This document shows, piece by piece, positions 9,052 through 17,484 of a stretch of 32,340 bases of DNA. The translations under genes and the position numbers were made by a program. Within the stretch, counting starts at the first letter, position 1. Each line of letters begins with the position of its first letter. The notes under the pieces were generated by a model, which saw only the letters and a program-made list of their open reading frames with translations, ran no database searches and had not been told where the DNA came from. Origin of the DNA: Bifidobacterium breve. Lineage in GTDB: Bacteria > Actinomycetota > Thermoleophilia > Miltoncostaeales > Miltoncostaeaceae. The DNA is taken from positions 1 through 32,340 of the forward strand of contig CAMAVU010000015.1 in NCBI GenBank assembly GCA_945861935.1, written 5' to 3'.

Positions 9052-9453
9052 GTGGCACACCGCATCATCCGCACGGACCAGGCACCCGCACCAGTCGCCG
9101 GTGCGCCGTACAGCCAGGCCATCGCCGCGCGTGGCGGCGAGGTGGTGTGGGTGTCGGGGCAGGTCCCGCTGGTCCCGGGCGGGGGGATCGTGGCGGAGGA
9201 CGTCGCCGGGCAGACGCGACAATGTCTGGCCAACATCGCGGCGATTCTGGACGCTGCCGGGGGGTCCCTCGATGACATCGTCAAGACCACGGTCTACATG
9301 ACGGACCTCGAGCGGTTTCCCGAGATGAACGTCGCGTATGCCGAGGCGTTCGCCGCGGCGCCACCCGCCCGTGCGACCGTCGGCGTCGCTGCCCTGCCCG
9401 CGGGCGCGATCGTCGAGATCGAGGCCGTTGCCGTGATCGGCCCGGCCGGATGA
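9052..9453 (+). CDS. ridA: RidA family reactive intermediate/imine deaminase
   Basis: RidA (YjgF/YER057c/UK114) proteins hydrolyse reactive enamine/imine intermediates such as 2-aminoacrylate made by PLP enzymes; they form trimers with active sites between subunits. The 133-residue protein has the family marks: GAPYSQAI with Tyr20, Arg107 in ARATVGVAALPAGA and Glu122 in IVEIEAVAV. It starts with GTG only 2 bases after hisF and has a clear Shine-Dalgarno, AGGAGA at 9041-9046, 5 bases before the start. Its location at the end of the his operon suggests co-expression with histidine synthesis. Confidence 0.94.
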   Translation: MAHRIIRTDQAPAPVAGAPYSQAIAARGGEVVWVSGQVPLVPGGGIVAEDVAGQTRQCLANIAAILDAAGGSLDDIVKTTVYMTDLERFPEMNVAYAEAFAAAPPARATVGVAALPAGAIVEIEAVAVIGPAG

Positions 9454-9457
9454 GCCG

Positions 9458-9709
9458 CTACTCGGTGAAGTACCGTCTCTCGATCAGGATCTCGACGGCC
9501 ATGCGGTCGAGGTAGACGGGGAGGTCGGAAATGGGCCGTCCGGCATTCGCGGGGTCACTGGCCCAGCGGCGGACCTCGGCGCGGATGCGCGCGGACTCGG
9601 AGAGCAACTCATCCAGTCCGCATGCCTCCCACCGGTCCAGCGCCTCGGCCAGGCCGGGTAGGGCGACCGGCGCCGACCTGCCGAGGTTCCCGCCGAGGTG
9701 ATCTCCCAC
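9458..9709 (-). CDS. Small conserved-looking protein of unknown function
   Basis: An 83-residue protein I do not recognise. The minus-strand frame is open well upstream of 9709, but that part only mirrors the nucleotidyltransferase gene, so I take GTG at 9707-9709 (complement). Supporting this start, TAGCAT on the minus strand lies 7 bases before it. Codon use is GC-rich at third positions like its neighbours. The product is charged and probably helical, with ESARIRAEVRRWASDP in the middle and a C-terminal segment ending IERRYFTE; there is no signal peptide or membrane segment. Its stop lies 5 bases after ridA in tail-to-tail order, and its start region is divergent from the nucleotidyltransferase gene. 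Confidence 0.6.
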   Translation of the reverse strand: MGDHLGGNLGRSAPVALPGLAEALDRWEACGLDELLSESARIRAEVRRWASDPANAGRPISDLPVYLDRMAVEILIERRYFTE

Positions 9710-9716
9710 GGCGCCG

Positions 9717-9722
9717 ATGCTA
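9717..9722 (-). promoter_or_regulatory. Putative -10 element for the small minus-strand gene
   Basis: Read on the minus strand this is TAGCAT, followed by 7 bases and the GTG of the 83-residue gene. On the plus strand the overlapping GATGCT (9716-9721) keeps the A2 and T6 positions of a -10 and lies 6 bases before the GTG at 9728, so the two divergent genes may share one nearly symmetric site. Confidence 0.35.
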
Positions 9723-9727
9723 CCCCG

Positions 9728-10906
9728 GTGGCGGAATGGGTCGCTCGTGACCCGGTGCTCTCGCGCATCCGGTGGCCGGACACGCCGCTCAGGGTGTGCC
9801 TGGTGGGAGGGGTCGTCCGCGACGCACTTCTGGGTGTGCCGCACGGACCGGACATCGATATCGTCGTTGAGGGAGATGCCATCGCGGTGGCGACCCTGGT
9901 CGGGCGCGACCTCGGTGGCCGCGTGATCACCCACGGGCGGTTCGGGACCGCGCGCATCGAACTGCCTCACGGGCGGCACGTGGACCTCGTCTCGGCGCGC
10001 CGGGAGACGTACGCACAGCCCGGGGCCCTGCCGGACGTATCACCGGGCACGCTGTCTGACGATCTGGGGCGTCGTGACTTCACGGTGAACGCCATCGCAT
10101 TCGTGCTCGCGGGGGATGGGGAAGGGGGAATGTGCGACCCGTACGACGGGCGATCCGATCTCACCGACGAGCGGATCCGCATCATCCGGGACGGAGCGTT
10201 CCGGGAGGACCCGAGTCGGGTCGTGAGGGCCCTCCGTTACGCCGCCCGCCTGGGGTTCCGAATGGATGCGCGCACTGAGGAGCAGGCGCGCGCCGCCGCG
10301 CCGGACGTGGACCTGCAGGCCACCCGGGTCGCCGACGAGGCCGCCCGGCTGCTCGGTGAGGAGTCCGCCCCGTCCGCGCTTGCCATGGGATCGGCTCTCG
10401 GGCTCAGATGGCCCGATCCGGATCCGCACCGCGACCAGCGCCTCGCCGCCCTCGCCGGAGCCCTCGGGCAGCCGGGTGCGCCCGCTCCGGCAGCGTGGGC
10501 GCTGCGCCTGGGCCTGGGTGTCGATCCCGGTCAGGCCGCGACGGCCGCGATGCCGCACTGGGCCCGGGGGGTGGCAGCCGAGGTGCGCTCGGGTCTCGAT
10601 CTCGCCGGGGCGATCAGCCAGGCGTCACGACCGTCCGAGGTGGACGCCCTGCTTCGTGCGCTGCCGGAGGCGCAGCAGATCGGCGTGCTCATTGGCGGGG
10701 CCGACGCCGTCACGCGGTGGTGGGCGGAATGGCGTGACCTGGTGCCCGATGTCACCGGGTCCGACCTCGTCGGGGCGGGCGTGGCCCCCGGGCCCGTGAT
10801 CGGGCGCGCCCTGTCGGCCGTGCGCGCCGCGCTCATCGACGGCGAGGTGTCGGGGCGGGGCGAGCAGATGGCGGTCGCCCTCGCCGTGGCCGGCCGCTTC
10901 CGGTGA
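9728..10906 (+). CDS. tRNA nucleotidyltransferase / poly(A) polymerase family protein (CCA-adding type)
   Basis: A class II nucleotidyltransferase of the CCA-adding/poly(A) polymerase family. The head domain shows CLVGGVVRDALLG, the metal-binding DIDIVVEGD (the DxD motif), HGRFGTARI and the RRDFTVNAIA motif. The neck domain shows DPYDGRSDL followed by FREDPSRVVRALRYAARLGF. After about residue 200 the sequence is poorly conserved and no HD phosphohydrolase motif is seen. tRNA 3'-end repair or CCA addition is the likely role, consistent with the tRNA-Pro gene at 26690 lacking an encoded CCA. An in-frame GTG at 9698 would add 10 residues; I favour 9728. pgeF starts inside the stop codon overlap. 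Confidence 0.87.
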   Translation: MAEWVARDPVLSRIRWPDTPLRVCLVGGVVRDALLGVPHGPDIDIVVEGDAIAVATLVGRDLGGRVITHGRFGTARIELPHGRHVDLVSARRETYAQPGALPDVSPGTLSDDLGRRDFTVNAIAFVLAGDGEGGMCDPYDGRSDLTDERIRIIRDGAFREDPSRVVRALRYAARLGFRMDARTEEQARAAAPDVDLQATRVADEAARLLGEESAPSALAMGSALGLRWPDPDPHRDQRLAALAGALGQPGAPAPAAWALRLGLGVDPGQAATAAMPHWARGVAAEVRSGLDLAGAISQASRPSEVDALLRALPEAQQIGVLIGGADAVTRWWAEWRDLVPDVTGSDLVGAGVAPGPVIGRALSAVRAALIDGEVSGRGEQMAVALAVAGRFR

Positions 10907-11667
10907 GTCCCGACGGTGTGATGGTCGTGGATCCCGGGTCCGCACCGGTGCGCGCCGCGTTCACCACCCGGCATCCGGGTCGGAGCGTGGGTGCGTTCGC
11001 CAGCGGTAACCTCGGGTCGGCCTGCGGCGATGACCCGGATGCCGTCCGGGCGAACCGGGTGGCGCTCTCCTCGCGTCTCGGCTTCGACCCGGATCGCGCA
11101 GTCACCCTCGATCAGGTGCATGGTTCCGCGGTCGTGACGATCGGCCGGGTGGGCGGCGACGGCGCGTTCACCGGCGCCATGACCGGGTTCGGAGATGCAG
11201 ATGCGGCGGTCACCGGCGCGCCCGGCGTGGCCCTCCTGGCGATGGGCGCCGACTGCCCCGTGGTACTCGCGTGGGACGCCGGCGGATTGGCGGTCGCCGC
11301 GGTCCATGCCGGTTGGCGCGGGCTGATCGGCGGCGTGCTGGAGGCGGCGGTCGTCGCGATGGGATCCCCCGTCACATCAATGCGGGCCGTCATCGGTCCC
11401 CACGTGCGCCCGTGCTGCTACCCGGTGGGGCAGGAGGTCCGCGCCGGCATTGCCACGCGATTCGGGCCAGATGTCGTTCGCGGCGCCTCGGTGGACCTCG
11501 GTGCGTGCTGCGAGGGTGCGCTCCTGGCGGCGGGCCTCTCGCCGGGAGCGATTGCCCGGGTCCCCGGCTGCACCGCGTGTGATCAGGACCGGTTCTTCTC
11601 GTACCGGCGCGACGGCGGCGAGACGGGCAGGCAGGCGGGCGTCGTGTGGCTACCGGCGCGGGGATGA
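10903..11667 (+). CDS. pgeF: Peptidoglycan editing factor PgeF (laccase-domain / YfiH family)
   Basis: A 254-residue protein of the Cu-oxidase_4/DUF152 family. E. coli PgeF is reported to remove wrongly built UDP-MurNAc-L-Ser precursors; purine nucleoside activities have been shown for relatives. The expected zinc site is present: His73 in LDQVHGS, Cys118 in MGADCPVVLA and His135 in AVHAGWRGLI. The C-terminus has CDQDRFFSYRRDGG, also typical. It starts with GTG overlapping the preceding stop by 4 bases, and is followed by yggS and sepF in an order common in Gram-positive bacteria. Confidence 0.93.
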   Translation: MSPDGVMVVDPGSAPVRAAFTTRHPGRSVGAFASGNLGSACGDDPDAVRANRVALSSRLGFDPDRAVTLDQVHGSAVVTIGRVGGDGAFTGAMTGFGDADAAVTGAPGVALLAMGADCPVVLAWDAGGLAVAAVHAGWRGLIGGVLEAAVVAMGSPVTSMRAVIGPHVRPCCYPVGQEVRAGIATRFGPDVVRGASVDLGACCEGALLAAGLSPGAIARVPGCTACDQDRFFSYRRDGGETGRQAGVVWLPARG

Positions 11668-12362
11668 TCGACGAGGATGCGCTGCGTGGGGCGCTCCTGC
11701 GGGTGCGGGAGTTGGTGGATGCGGCGTGCGTCGTCTCGGGGCGTCCACCCGGGTCGGCGGAGATCGTCATCGCGGGTAAGTACGCCGCACCGACCGAGTC
11801 CCAGGCCCTGGTGCGTGCCGGGGCCCGTGTGATCGGTGAAAACCGCCTGCAGGACCTGATCGCGAAGCAGGAGGCCATCGCGGACTCCGTGATGTTCGAT
11901 TTCATCGGTCACCTCCAGACGCGGAAGGTCCGGGATGTACGGCCGCGGGTCCGCCTGATCCACTCGGTGGACCGGCTTCCTCTCATTGAGGAGATCGCGC
12001 GGCGCGCAACCGGGAGAACGCGGGGGCTCCTGCAGGTGAACGTGGCACGGGAGGAGAGCAAGGCCGGGTTCGACCCGGTGGATCTGGACAGGGCGCTCGA
12101 TACGGCCGCGCGGTCAGGGGTGACGGTGGGAGGGTTCATGGCCCTCCCACCCGTCACGCGGGACCCGGAGGCCTCGCGGCCGTGGTTCGATCGGGTACGG
12201 GAACTGCGTGACCGGCTCGCCGGGTCGTGGTCGGGGGAGCATGACCTCCGTGACCTCTCGTTGGGGACATCGCAGGATTTCGTCGTTGCCGTGGAGGCTG
12301 GCGCTACCATGGTGCGCATCGGACGGGGAATCGTCGAGCACACCCGGATGGAGCAACCGTAG
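11664..12362 (+). CDS. yggS: YggS family pyridoxal 5'-phosphate homeostasis protein
   Basis: A PLP-binding protein (PLPBP/YggS/YlmE) that buffers vitamin B6 and has an alanine-racemase-like TIM-barrel fold without known catalysis. In the 232-residue product the PLP Lys is Lys39 in IVIAGKYAAPTE; FIGHLQTRKVRDV, the SVDR segment and LSLGTSQDF also match the family. ATG 11664 makes an ATGA overlap with pgeF and begins right before the homologous helix, so it is preferred over GTG 11646, which would add six residues. sepF starts on the next base after its stop. Confidence 0.93.
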   Translation: MIDEDALRGALLRVRELVDAACVVSGRPPGSAEIVIAGKYAAPTESQALVRAGARVIGENRLQDLIAKQEAIADSVMFDFIGHLQTRKVRDVRPRVRLIHSVDRLPLIEEIARRATGRTRGLLQVNVAREESKAGFDPVDLDRALDTAARSGVTVGGFMALPPVTRDPEASRPWFDRVRELRDRLAGSWSGEHDLRDLSLGTSQDFVVAVEAGATMVRIGRGIVEHTRMEQP

Positions 12363-12929
12363 ATGTCGATCAGCGATTACTGGCACAAGACGCTTGCGTA
12401 CTTCGGCATGGCCGATGACGGCGACGACGGATATGACGACTACGACGAGCACGAGGACCACGATCGCGAGACCAATGCGGGTGTGCGCGACGCCGCCCAC
12501 CGCAGCGAGCGCGCGTCGCGTGACCGCGGGTCGCGCCGCACGCACTCCGCTCGGGGCGATGACTTTGACGACATCTACTCCGACCCCGGTATCCCCTCGC
12601 CCTCCCGGAACCTCCGCTCAGTCGCAACGGCTCCGCCGCGCTCCTCCCGGGGCTCGGAGGTGACCCTCGTGATCCCCCGCAATTTCAACGACGCCCAGCA
12701 GGTGGCCGACAAGTTCAAGTCTGCGGTTCCGGTCATCCTCAACCTGCAGTCCGCCGACGCCAGCCTGTCGAAGCGCCTCATCGACTTCGCGAGCGGGCTG
12801 ACCTACGCCCTCGACGGGGGGATGTCCCGCATCGCCGACAAGGTGTTCCTGCTCACGCCACGGAACGTCGAGGTGTCGGCGGAAGAGCGGGCTCGCCTTC
12901 TTGAGAAGGGCTTCTTCAACCAGTCCTGA
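12363..12929 (+). CDS. sepF: Cell division protein SepF
   Basis: SepF tethers FtsZ to the membrane and is the main FtsZ anchor in Actinobacteria, which lack FtsA. The 188-residue protein has the expected three parts: a short N-terminal amphipathic helix (SISDYWHKTLAYFG) for membrane binding, a low-complexity linker of about 80 residues very rich in Asp, Arg and Ser, and a C-terminal DUF552 domain from about residue 98 (EVTLVIPRNFNDAQQVADKF to KVFLLTPRNVEV). It begins directly after the yggS stop codon. Neighbours yggS, proC and yggT are the classical ylm division cluster. Confidence 0.96.
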   Translation: MSISDYWHKTLAYFGMADDGDDGYDDYDEHEDHDRETNAGVRDAAHRSERASRDRGSRRTHSARGDDFDDIYSDPGIPSPSRNLRSVATAPPRSSRGSEVTLVIPRNFNDAQQVADKFKSAVPVILNLQSADASLSKRLIDFASGLTYALDGGMSRIADKVFLLTPRNVEVSAEERARLLEKGFFNQS

Positions 12930-12933
12930 CACG

Positions 12934-13698
12934 ATGAGCGCACTCGCCATTGGCGTCGTGGGCGTCGGCGCAATGGGAGGTGCGCTCGCCGCCGGCCTCG
13001 CCTCCCATGTACGCGTCGTCGTCGAGGATCAGGCCCCGGGCCGGGCTGCCGAGGTCGCCGCCGCCTATGGGGTGGACGCCGGGGACGCCGCCACGTGCGA
13101 CGTGGTGGTGATGGCGGTGAAGCCCCAGGACCTTGCGGGCGTGCTCGCGGATGTCGTGCCACGTATGCGCGGCGAGGCCATCCTGGCCTCGGTTGCCGCA
13201 GGTTGGACGATTGACCGGCTGTCCGCGGCTGCACCGGGGCACCCCGTGGTCCGGTTGATGCCGAATCTGGCCGTGGCGGGGGGAGCGGGCGTGGTGGCGA
13301 TGGCGTCACGTGGTCTCACCGGGGAGCAGGAGAGCGAACTGCGCGCGGTGCTCGATCCGCTGGGTTCGATCGTCGTGCTCGACGAGGTCCACTTCGCTCT
13401 TGCGACCGCGATCGGCGGGAGCGGACCGGGGTTCCTCGCGTATGTCGCTGCGGCTTTTGAGCGGGCGGCGGTGGACGGCGGGCTCGGAACTGCCGAGGCA
13501 CGCTCCATCGTCCATGGCGTTCTGGCCGGCACCGCACACCTGCTCTCGGGCGGCGAGGATCCGGCGGCGCTGCAGGCACGGGTGACATCGCCGGGAGGAA
13601 CAACGGCGGCGGGCATCGCCGTTCTCGAGGGACACGGCGTCTCCAGGGCCCTCGGCGCGGCTGTCGACGCCGCCGCCGCGCGCGCCGCCGAGTTGTAG
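12934..13698 (+). CDS. proC: Pyrroline-5-carboxylate reductase
   Basis: ProC reduces pyrroline-5-carboxylate to L-proline with NAD(P)H. The 254-residue protein has a Rossmann motif GVVGVGAMGGALAAGL at the N-terminus, VMAVKPQDLAGVL, RLMPNLAVAGGAGV and the C-terminal helical dimerisation domain with SGPGFLAYVAAAFERAAVD and TSPGGTTAAGIAVLE, the last being the family signature. ATG 12934 lies 4 bases after sepF; an upstream ATG in frame would overlap sepF and precede the homology. proC between sepF and yggT is a common arrangement. Confidence 0.95.
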   Translation: MSALAIGVVGVGAMGGALAAGLASHVRVVVEDQAPGRAAEVAAAYGVDAGDAATCDVVVMAVKPQDLAGVLADVVPRMRGEAILASVAAGWTIDRLSAAAPGHPVVRLMPNLAVAGGAGVVAMASRGLTGEQESELRAVLDPLGSIVVLDEVHFALATAIGGSGPGFLAYVAAAFERAAVDGGLGTAEARSIVHGVLAGTAHLLSGGEDPAALQARVTSPGGTTAAGIAVLEGHGVSRALGAAVDAAAARAAEL

Positions 13699-13706
13699 AG
13701 GGCCCC

Positions 13707-13979
13707 GTGGACCTCGTCGTCGACTACACGAACGCGCTGTTCACCGTGTTCCTGATCGTGATGCTCATCAGGATCCTGCTCTCCTGGTTGCCCTCGGAGC
13801 CGACCGGCCGGGTCACCTCGGCGTTGTACCGGTTCTTCCACGAGTCCACCGACTGGTATCTGCGGCCGTTCCGCCGGGTGATCCCACCGGTCGGGATGTT
13901 CGATCTCTCGCCCGTTGTCGCGCTGATCGTGCTCTACGTGCTCAATGCAGTTCTGGTGCGCGGCCTGACGGCGCTGTGA
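13707..13979 (+). CDS. yggT: YggT family integral membrane protein
   Basis: A 90-residue YggT/YlmG family protein with two predicted membrane helices, at about residues 6-27 (NALFTVFLIVMLIRILLSWL) and 67-88 (VALIVLYVLNAVLVRGL). The loop between them contains the family-typical segment FHESTDWYLRPFRRVIPPVG. The family is linked by location to cell division and to thylakoid and nucleoid organisation in cyanobacteria and plastids; its precise function is unclear. GTG start 8 bases after proC; the stop overlaps the DUF167 gene by 4 bases. Confidence 0.93.
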   Translation: MDLVVDYTNALFTVFLIVMLIRILLSWLPSEPTGRVTSALYRFFHESTDWYLRPFRRVIPPVGMFDLSPVVALIVLYVLNAVLVRGLTAL

Positions 13980-14293
13980 CTGCCTCTGCGGGCGAGTGGT
14001 TGCGACGGAGTGACCACGGCGTTCTGGTGACCGTAAAGGCAGTCCCACGGTCCCGCCGCACGGCGGTGGTGGGATTGCAGGATGGCGCGCTGCGGATTCA
14101 GATCGCTGCTGCTCCCCACAAAGGGCAGTCCAACGCCGCTCTGTGTGCCTATCTGGCAGCCGAAGCCGGGGTACGGCCGTCGGCAGTGCGCCTCCGCCGG
14201 GGGTCATCGGGGGCCCGGAAGGTGATCGAGATCGATGGCGACCCGGCGGAGATCGAGCGATCCCTCGCCGGGCTGGGCGTGGGGCCGTGGTGA
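13976..14293 (+). CDS. DUF167 / YggU family protein
   Basis: A 105-residue protein of the YggU/DUF167 family, whose function is unknown. Core signature: [17 protein letters not shown], then [20 protein letters not shown] and the segment [17 protein letters not shown]. Together with yggT it forms a conserved pair in many bacteria. GTG start in a GTGA overlap with yggT; the stop overlaps the lspA start by 4 bases. Confidence 0.92.
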   Translation: MTASAGEWLRRSDHGVLVTVKAVPRSRRTAVVGLQDGALRIQIAAAPHKGQSNAALCAYLAAEAGVRPSAVRLRRGSSGARKVIEIDGDPAEIERSLAGLGVGPW

Positions 14294-14811
14294 GCCGGTA
14301 TGGCCGCAGCCCCCACGAGGCGCTGCCGGACGTGATTGCCCGGCGGAAGCGGCGCGAGGCCGCTGCCCGCTTCCGGTTGATGGGGCTCATTGCCCTCGCC
14401 GTGATCGTGGCCGACCAGATCGTGAAGCTGATCGTGAGGCAGGCGATCGAGCCCGGCTCGGTGGTGCACGTTCTTCCCGGGATCGACCTGGTGCATACGG
14501 TCAATACCGGGATCGCTTTCAGCCTCTTCGCGGGCAGCACGGGCCTCATCGCGGTACTCACGCTCGTTGCGATCGGAGGCATCGGGATCGCCCTCGTCGC
14601 GTACGTGGGGCAGCATCGGCTGGTGCCGATCGGCGGCGGACTCCTGCTCGGCGGGAGCATCGGCAACCTCATCGACCGGATGAGTCGCGAGGGTGTGACC
14701 GACTTCATCGCCATCGGGCCGTGGCCGCCGTTCAACGTCGCGGACATGGCCGTCACGTGCGGGGCGGTTCTGCTGGTACTGGCCATTGCATTGTCGGCCA
14801 GGGATGACTGA
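14290..14811 (+). CDS. lspA: Lipoprotein signal peptidase II
   Basis: LspA is the membrane aspartic protease that cleaves signal peptides of diacylglyceryl-prolipoproteins. The 173-residue protein has a basic cytoplasmic N-terminus and four hydrophobic segments. Signature regions: [10 protein letters not shown] in helix 1, [20 protein letters not shown] with catalytic Asp129, and FNVADMAV with catalytic Asp152. Two adjacent GTG codons (14287 and 14290) can start it; 14290 gives the GTGA overlap seen at neighbouring junctions. The open frame upstream only mirrors the DUF167 gene. Confidence 0.95.
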   Translation: MSRYGRSPHEALPDVIARRKRREAAARFRLMGLIALAVIVADQIVKLIVRQAIEPGSVVHVLPGIDLVHTVNTGIAFSLFAGSTGLIAVLTLVAIGGIGIALVAYVGQHRLVPIGGGLLLGGSIGNLIDRMSREGVTDFIAIGPWPPFNVADMAVTCGAVLLVLAIALSARDD

Positions 14812-15736
14812 CGGCCGCACGATCCGCCTCGTGGTCTCTGCCGCGGACGGCGGGCGGCGCCTCGACGCCGTCCTTGGCGCGGCGGAGGGCATTGAGAGCC
14901 GGGCCGAGGCGCAGCGGTTGACCGAGCGGAGCGCGGTTCTCGTGAACGGGGTGGCGGTCCCCAAACGTCACCCGGTCGCGCCAGGTGATGTCATCGAGGC
15001 CCATCTGCCGGCCACCGCGGCAGCGACCGGGATCGCGCCGGAGGCCCTGGGAGTGCCCATCGTCTTCTCGGATGACCACCTCGTCGTCATCGACAAGCCG
15101 GCGGGAATGGTGACCCACCCATCGCGGGGGCACTCCACCGGAACCGTCGTCCACGCGCTTGTCGGTGCGGGTATTGGCGGGGGTGACGATCCCGAGCGGC
15201 CAGGCATCGTGCACCGTCTCGACCGCGACACGTCCGGGCTCCTCCTCGTTGCCCGGGACGACCTCACGCACCGGCGCCTGGGACGCATGATGAGAGAGCG
15301 CCGCATCGAACGTCGGTATCTGGCCCTCGTGTACGGCGACTTCCCGCCTGCGCTCACGGTGGACCGCCCGATCGGGCGTGATCCGCGCCGACGGACCCGT
15401 CAGGCCGTGGTCCCCGTGGGGGGCCGCGAGGCCGTCACGCACTTCCGTCGCCTGGAGCAGGTGGGCCCCCTCGTTCTCGTGGAGGCACGGCTGGAAACGG
15501 GCCGCACCCACCAGGTGCGGGTGCACCTCGAATGTGCCGGTCATCCGGTGTTCGGTGACCCGGTGTACGGCCGCGGGCGCCCGGCGCACGGGCTTGAACG
15601 GCAGTTCCTGCATGCCTATCGGCTGGCCTTTGATCATCCGGTGACGGGCGAGGCGCTGGGTTTCGAGAGCGCGCTCCCCGCCGATCTGCAAGGCGCACTG
15701 GCGGACGCCCGTGTCCGGGCGGGCGGAGGGGGCTAG
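14804..15736 (+). CDS. rluD: RluD-type large-subunit rRNA pseudouridine synthase
   Basis: A pseudouridine synthase of the RluA/RluD family, 310 residues. An N-terminal S4 RNA-binding domain occupies about residues 16-70 (RRLDAVLG to [10 protein letters not shown]). The catalytic domain has [14 protein letters not shown] and the signature [17 protein letters not shown] with catalytic Asp140, then [10 protein letters not shown]. By context after lspA it corresponds to the YlyB/RluD-like gene of Gram-positive bacteria; exact uridine targets cannot be inferred. ATG 14804 overlaps lspA by 8 bases. Its TAG stop is also the first half of a putative -10 for rpsB. Confidence 0.93.
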   Translation: MTDGRTIRLVVSAADGGRRLDAVLGAAEGIESRAEAQRLTERSAVLVNGVAVPKRHPVAPGDVIEAHLPATAAATGIAPEALGVPIVFSDDHLVVIDKPAGMVTHPSRGHSTGTVVHALVGAGIGGGDDPERPGIVHRLDRDTSGLLLVARDDLTHRRLGRMMRERRIERRYLALVYGDFPPALTVDRPIGRDPRRRTRQAVVPVGGREAVTHFRRLEQVGPLVLVEARLETGRTHQVRVHLECAGHPVFGDPVYGRGRPAHGLERQFLHAYRLAFDHPVTGEALGFESALPADLQGALADARVRAGGGG

Positions 15737-15739
15737 TAT
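15734..15739 (+). promoter_or_regulatory. Putative -10 element for the rpsB operon
   Basis: TAGTAT, a good TANNNT match, begins at the rluD stop codon. Transcription would start near 15746, giving a leader of about 130 bases before rpsB. I see no strong -35 hexamer at 16-19 bases upstream. Confidence 0.4.
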
Positions 15740-15746
15740 CTCCGGT

Positions 15747-15842
15747 CGGCCCCGAACGGGGCCGTTCCACGTACCCGATCCCGGGCGCGCGGACCCGGGG
15801 GGCGGTGACCGGTAGTGCCGGTTCCTCCCGGGGGCACCCGGG
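15747..15842 (+). promoter_or_regulatory. Structured leader of rpsB
   Basis: Four consecutive hairpins can be read: 15747-15753 with 15758-15764 (CGGCCCC/GGGGCCG, GAAC loop), 15780-15785 with 15794-15799 (CCCGGG/CCCGGG), 15808-15812 with 15818-15822 (ACCGG/CCGGT) and 15827-15831 with 15838-15842 (CCCGG/CCGGG). Ribosomal protein S2 often controls its own mRNA through the leader, so autoregulation is possible. High GC content makes chance hairpins likely, so this is tentative. Confidence 0.35.
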
Positions 15843-15863
15843 TGTATCCGACGCAACCAACCG

Positions 15864-15869
15864 AGGAGA
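15864..15869 (+). promoter_or_regulatory. rpsB ribosome binding site
   Basis: AGGAGA lies 8 bases before GTG 15878 and decides that start over the in-frame ATG at 15893, which would be 23 bases away and would remove five residues. Confidence 0.75.
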
Positions 15870-15877
15870 CGCGACCC

Positions 15878-16875
15878 GTGTCCGTCGTCACCATGAAGCA
15901 GCTTCTGGAGTCCGGGGTCCACTTCGGCCACCAGACCCGCCGTTGGAATCCGAAGATGAAGCGATTCATCTTCGGCGAGCGCAGCGGTATCTACATCATC
16001 GACCTCCAGCAGACGCTCACTCTCTTGGAGACGGCCCATCATGTCGCGCGCAACATCGCGGAGCGCGGTGGGACGGTCATGTTCGTCGGCACCAAGAAGC
16101 AGTGCCAGGACGCAGTGAGGGAGCAGGCAATTCGCGCCGGCATGCCCTACGTGTCCCACCGCTGGCTGGGTGGTCTGCTCACCAACTGGTCCACCATCAG
16201 CCAGCGCATTCGCCGCCTGCACGAACTGCGGGCGCAGAGCACCGGCGGCCAGTTGGCGCTGCTGCCGACCCGTGAGCGCCTCGCCGCCGAGGCCGAGCTG
16301 GTGAAGCTCGAGGCGAATCTGGGCGGTGTCGGGGACATCCAGAGGCGTCCGGACGCCATCGTGGTCGTGGACCTCAACAAGGAGGCCATCGGCGTGCGCG
16401 AGGCAAACCGCCTCGGCATCCCGGTGATCGGGCTGGTGGATACCAACTGCGACCCCGACGAGGCCAATTACGTCATCCCCGGCAACGACGACGCCATCCG
16501 GTCGTGTTCGCTCGTGCTGTCGGTGATCGCCGACGGCATCCGGGAGGGCAAGGGGCTGGATCCGCAGGGTGGATATGAGGAGGCCCGTGCCGCCGCCGCA
16601 ATCGCCCGGGCGGCTGGCGACCCTGACGCGGCCCGAGCCGCCCTCGCGGCCGAGCAGGCCGCCGCAGCGGAGGAGGCCCCCGACGAGGAGGCAGGTGCAG
16701 ACGCCACCCCGGAGCCCATCCGTGAGGTGGCGGTGGACGCGCCGGTCGAGGAGACCGTGGCAGAAGCCACCATCGAGGTCGCTGGAGAGGCACCCGTGGA
16801 GGAAGCCGTGGCGGACGCCACCCCGGAGCCCACCCCGGAGGTGGCCGTAGAGGCGCTGGCTGAGGAGGGTGCCGA

Positions 16876-16879
<4 letters not shown>
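15878..16879 (+). CDS. rpsB: 30S ribosomal protein S2 with a long acidic C-terminal tail
   Basis: Ribosomal protein uS2. The core begins [24 protein letters not shown] and includes [25 protein letters not shown] and the family signature [37 protein letters not shown] region. The protein is 333 residues, while S2 is usually about 230-260. The extra C-terminal part, from about residue 245, is rich in Ala, Glu, Val and Pro, strongly acidic, and contains DATPEP twice with related P-V-E-E elements; it is presumably disordered. GTG start with a clear Shine-Dalgarno; the stop overlaps tsf by 4 bases. Confidence 0.97.

Positions 16880-17473
<594 letters not shown>

Positions 17474-17484
<11 letters not shown>

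Noticed and set aside
12448-12660. The acidic/basic low-complexity stretch in sepF as a frameshift or insertion
   Set aside because: A long disordered linker between the membrane helix and the DUF552 domain is normal in actinobacterial SepF.
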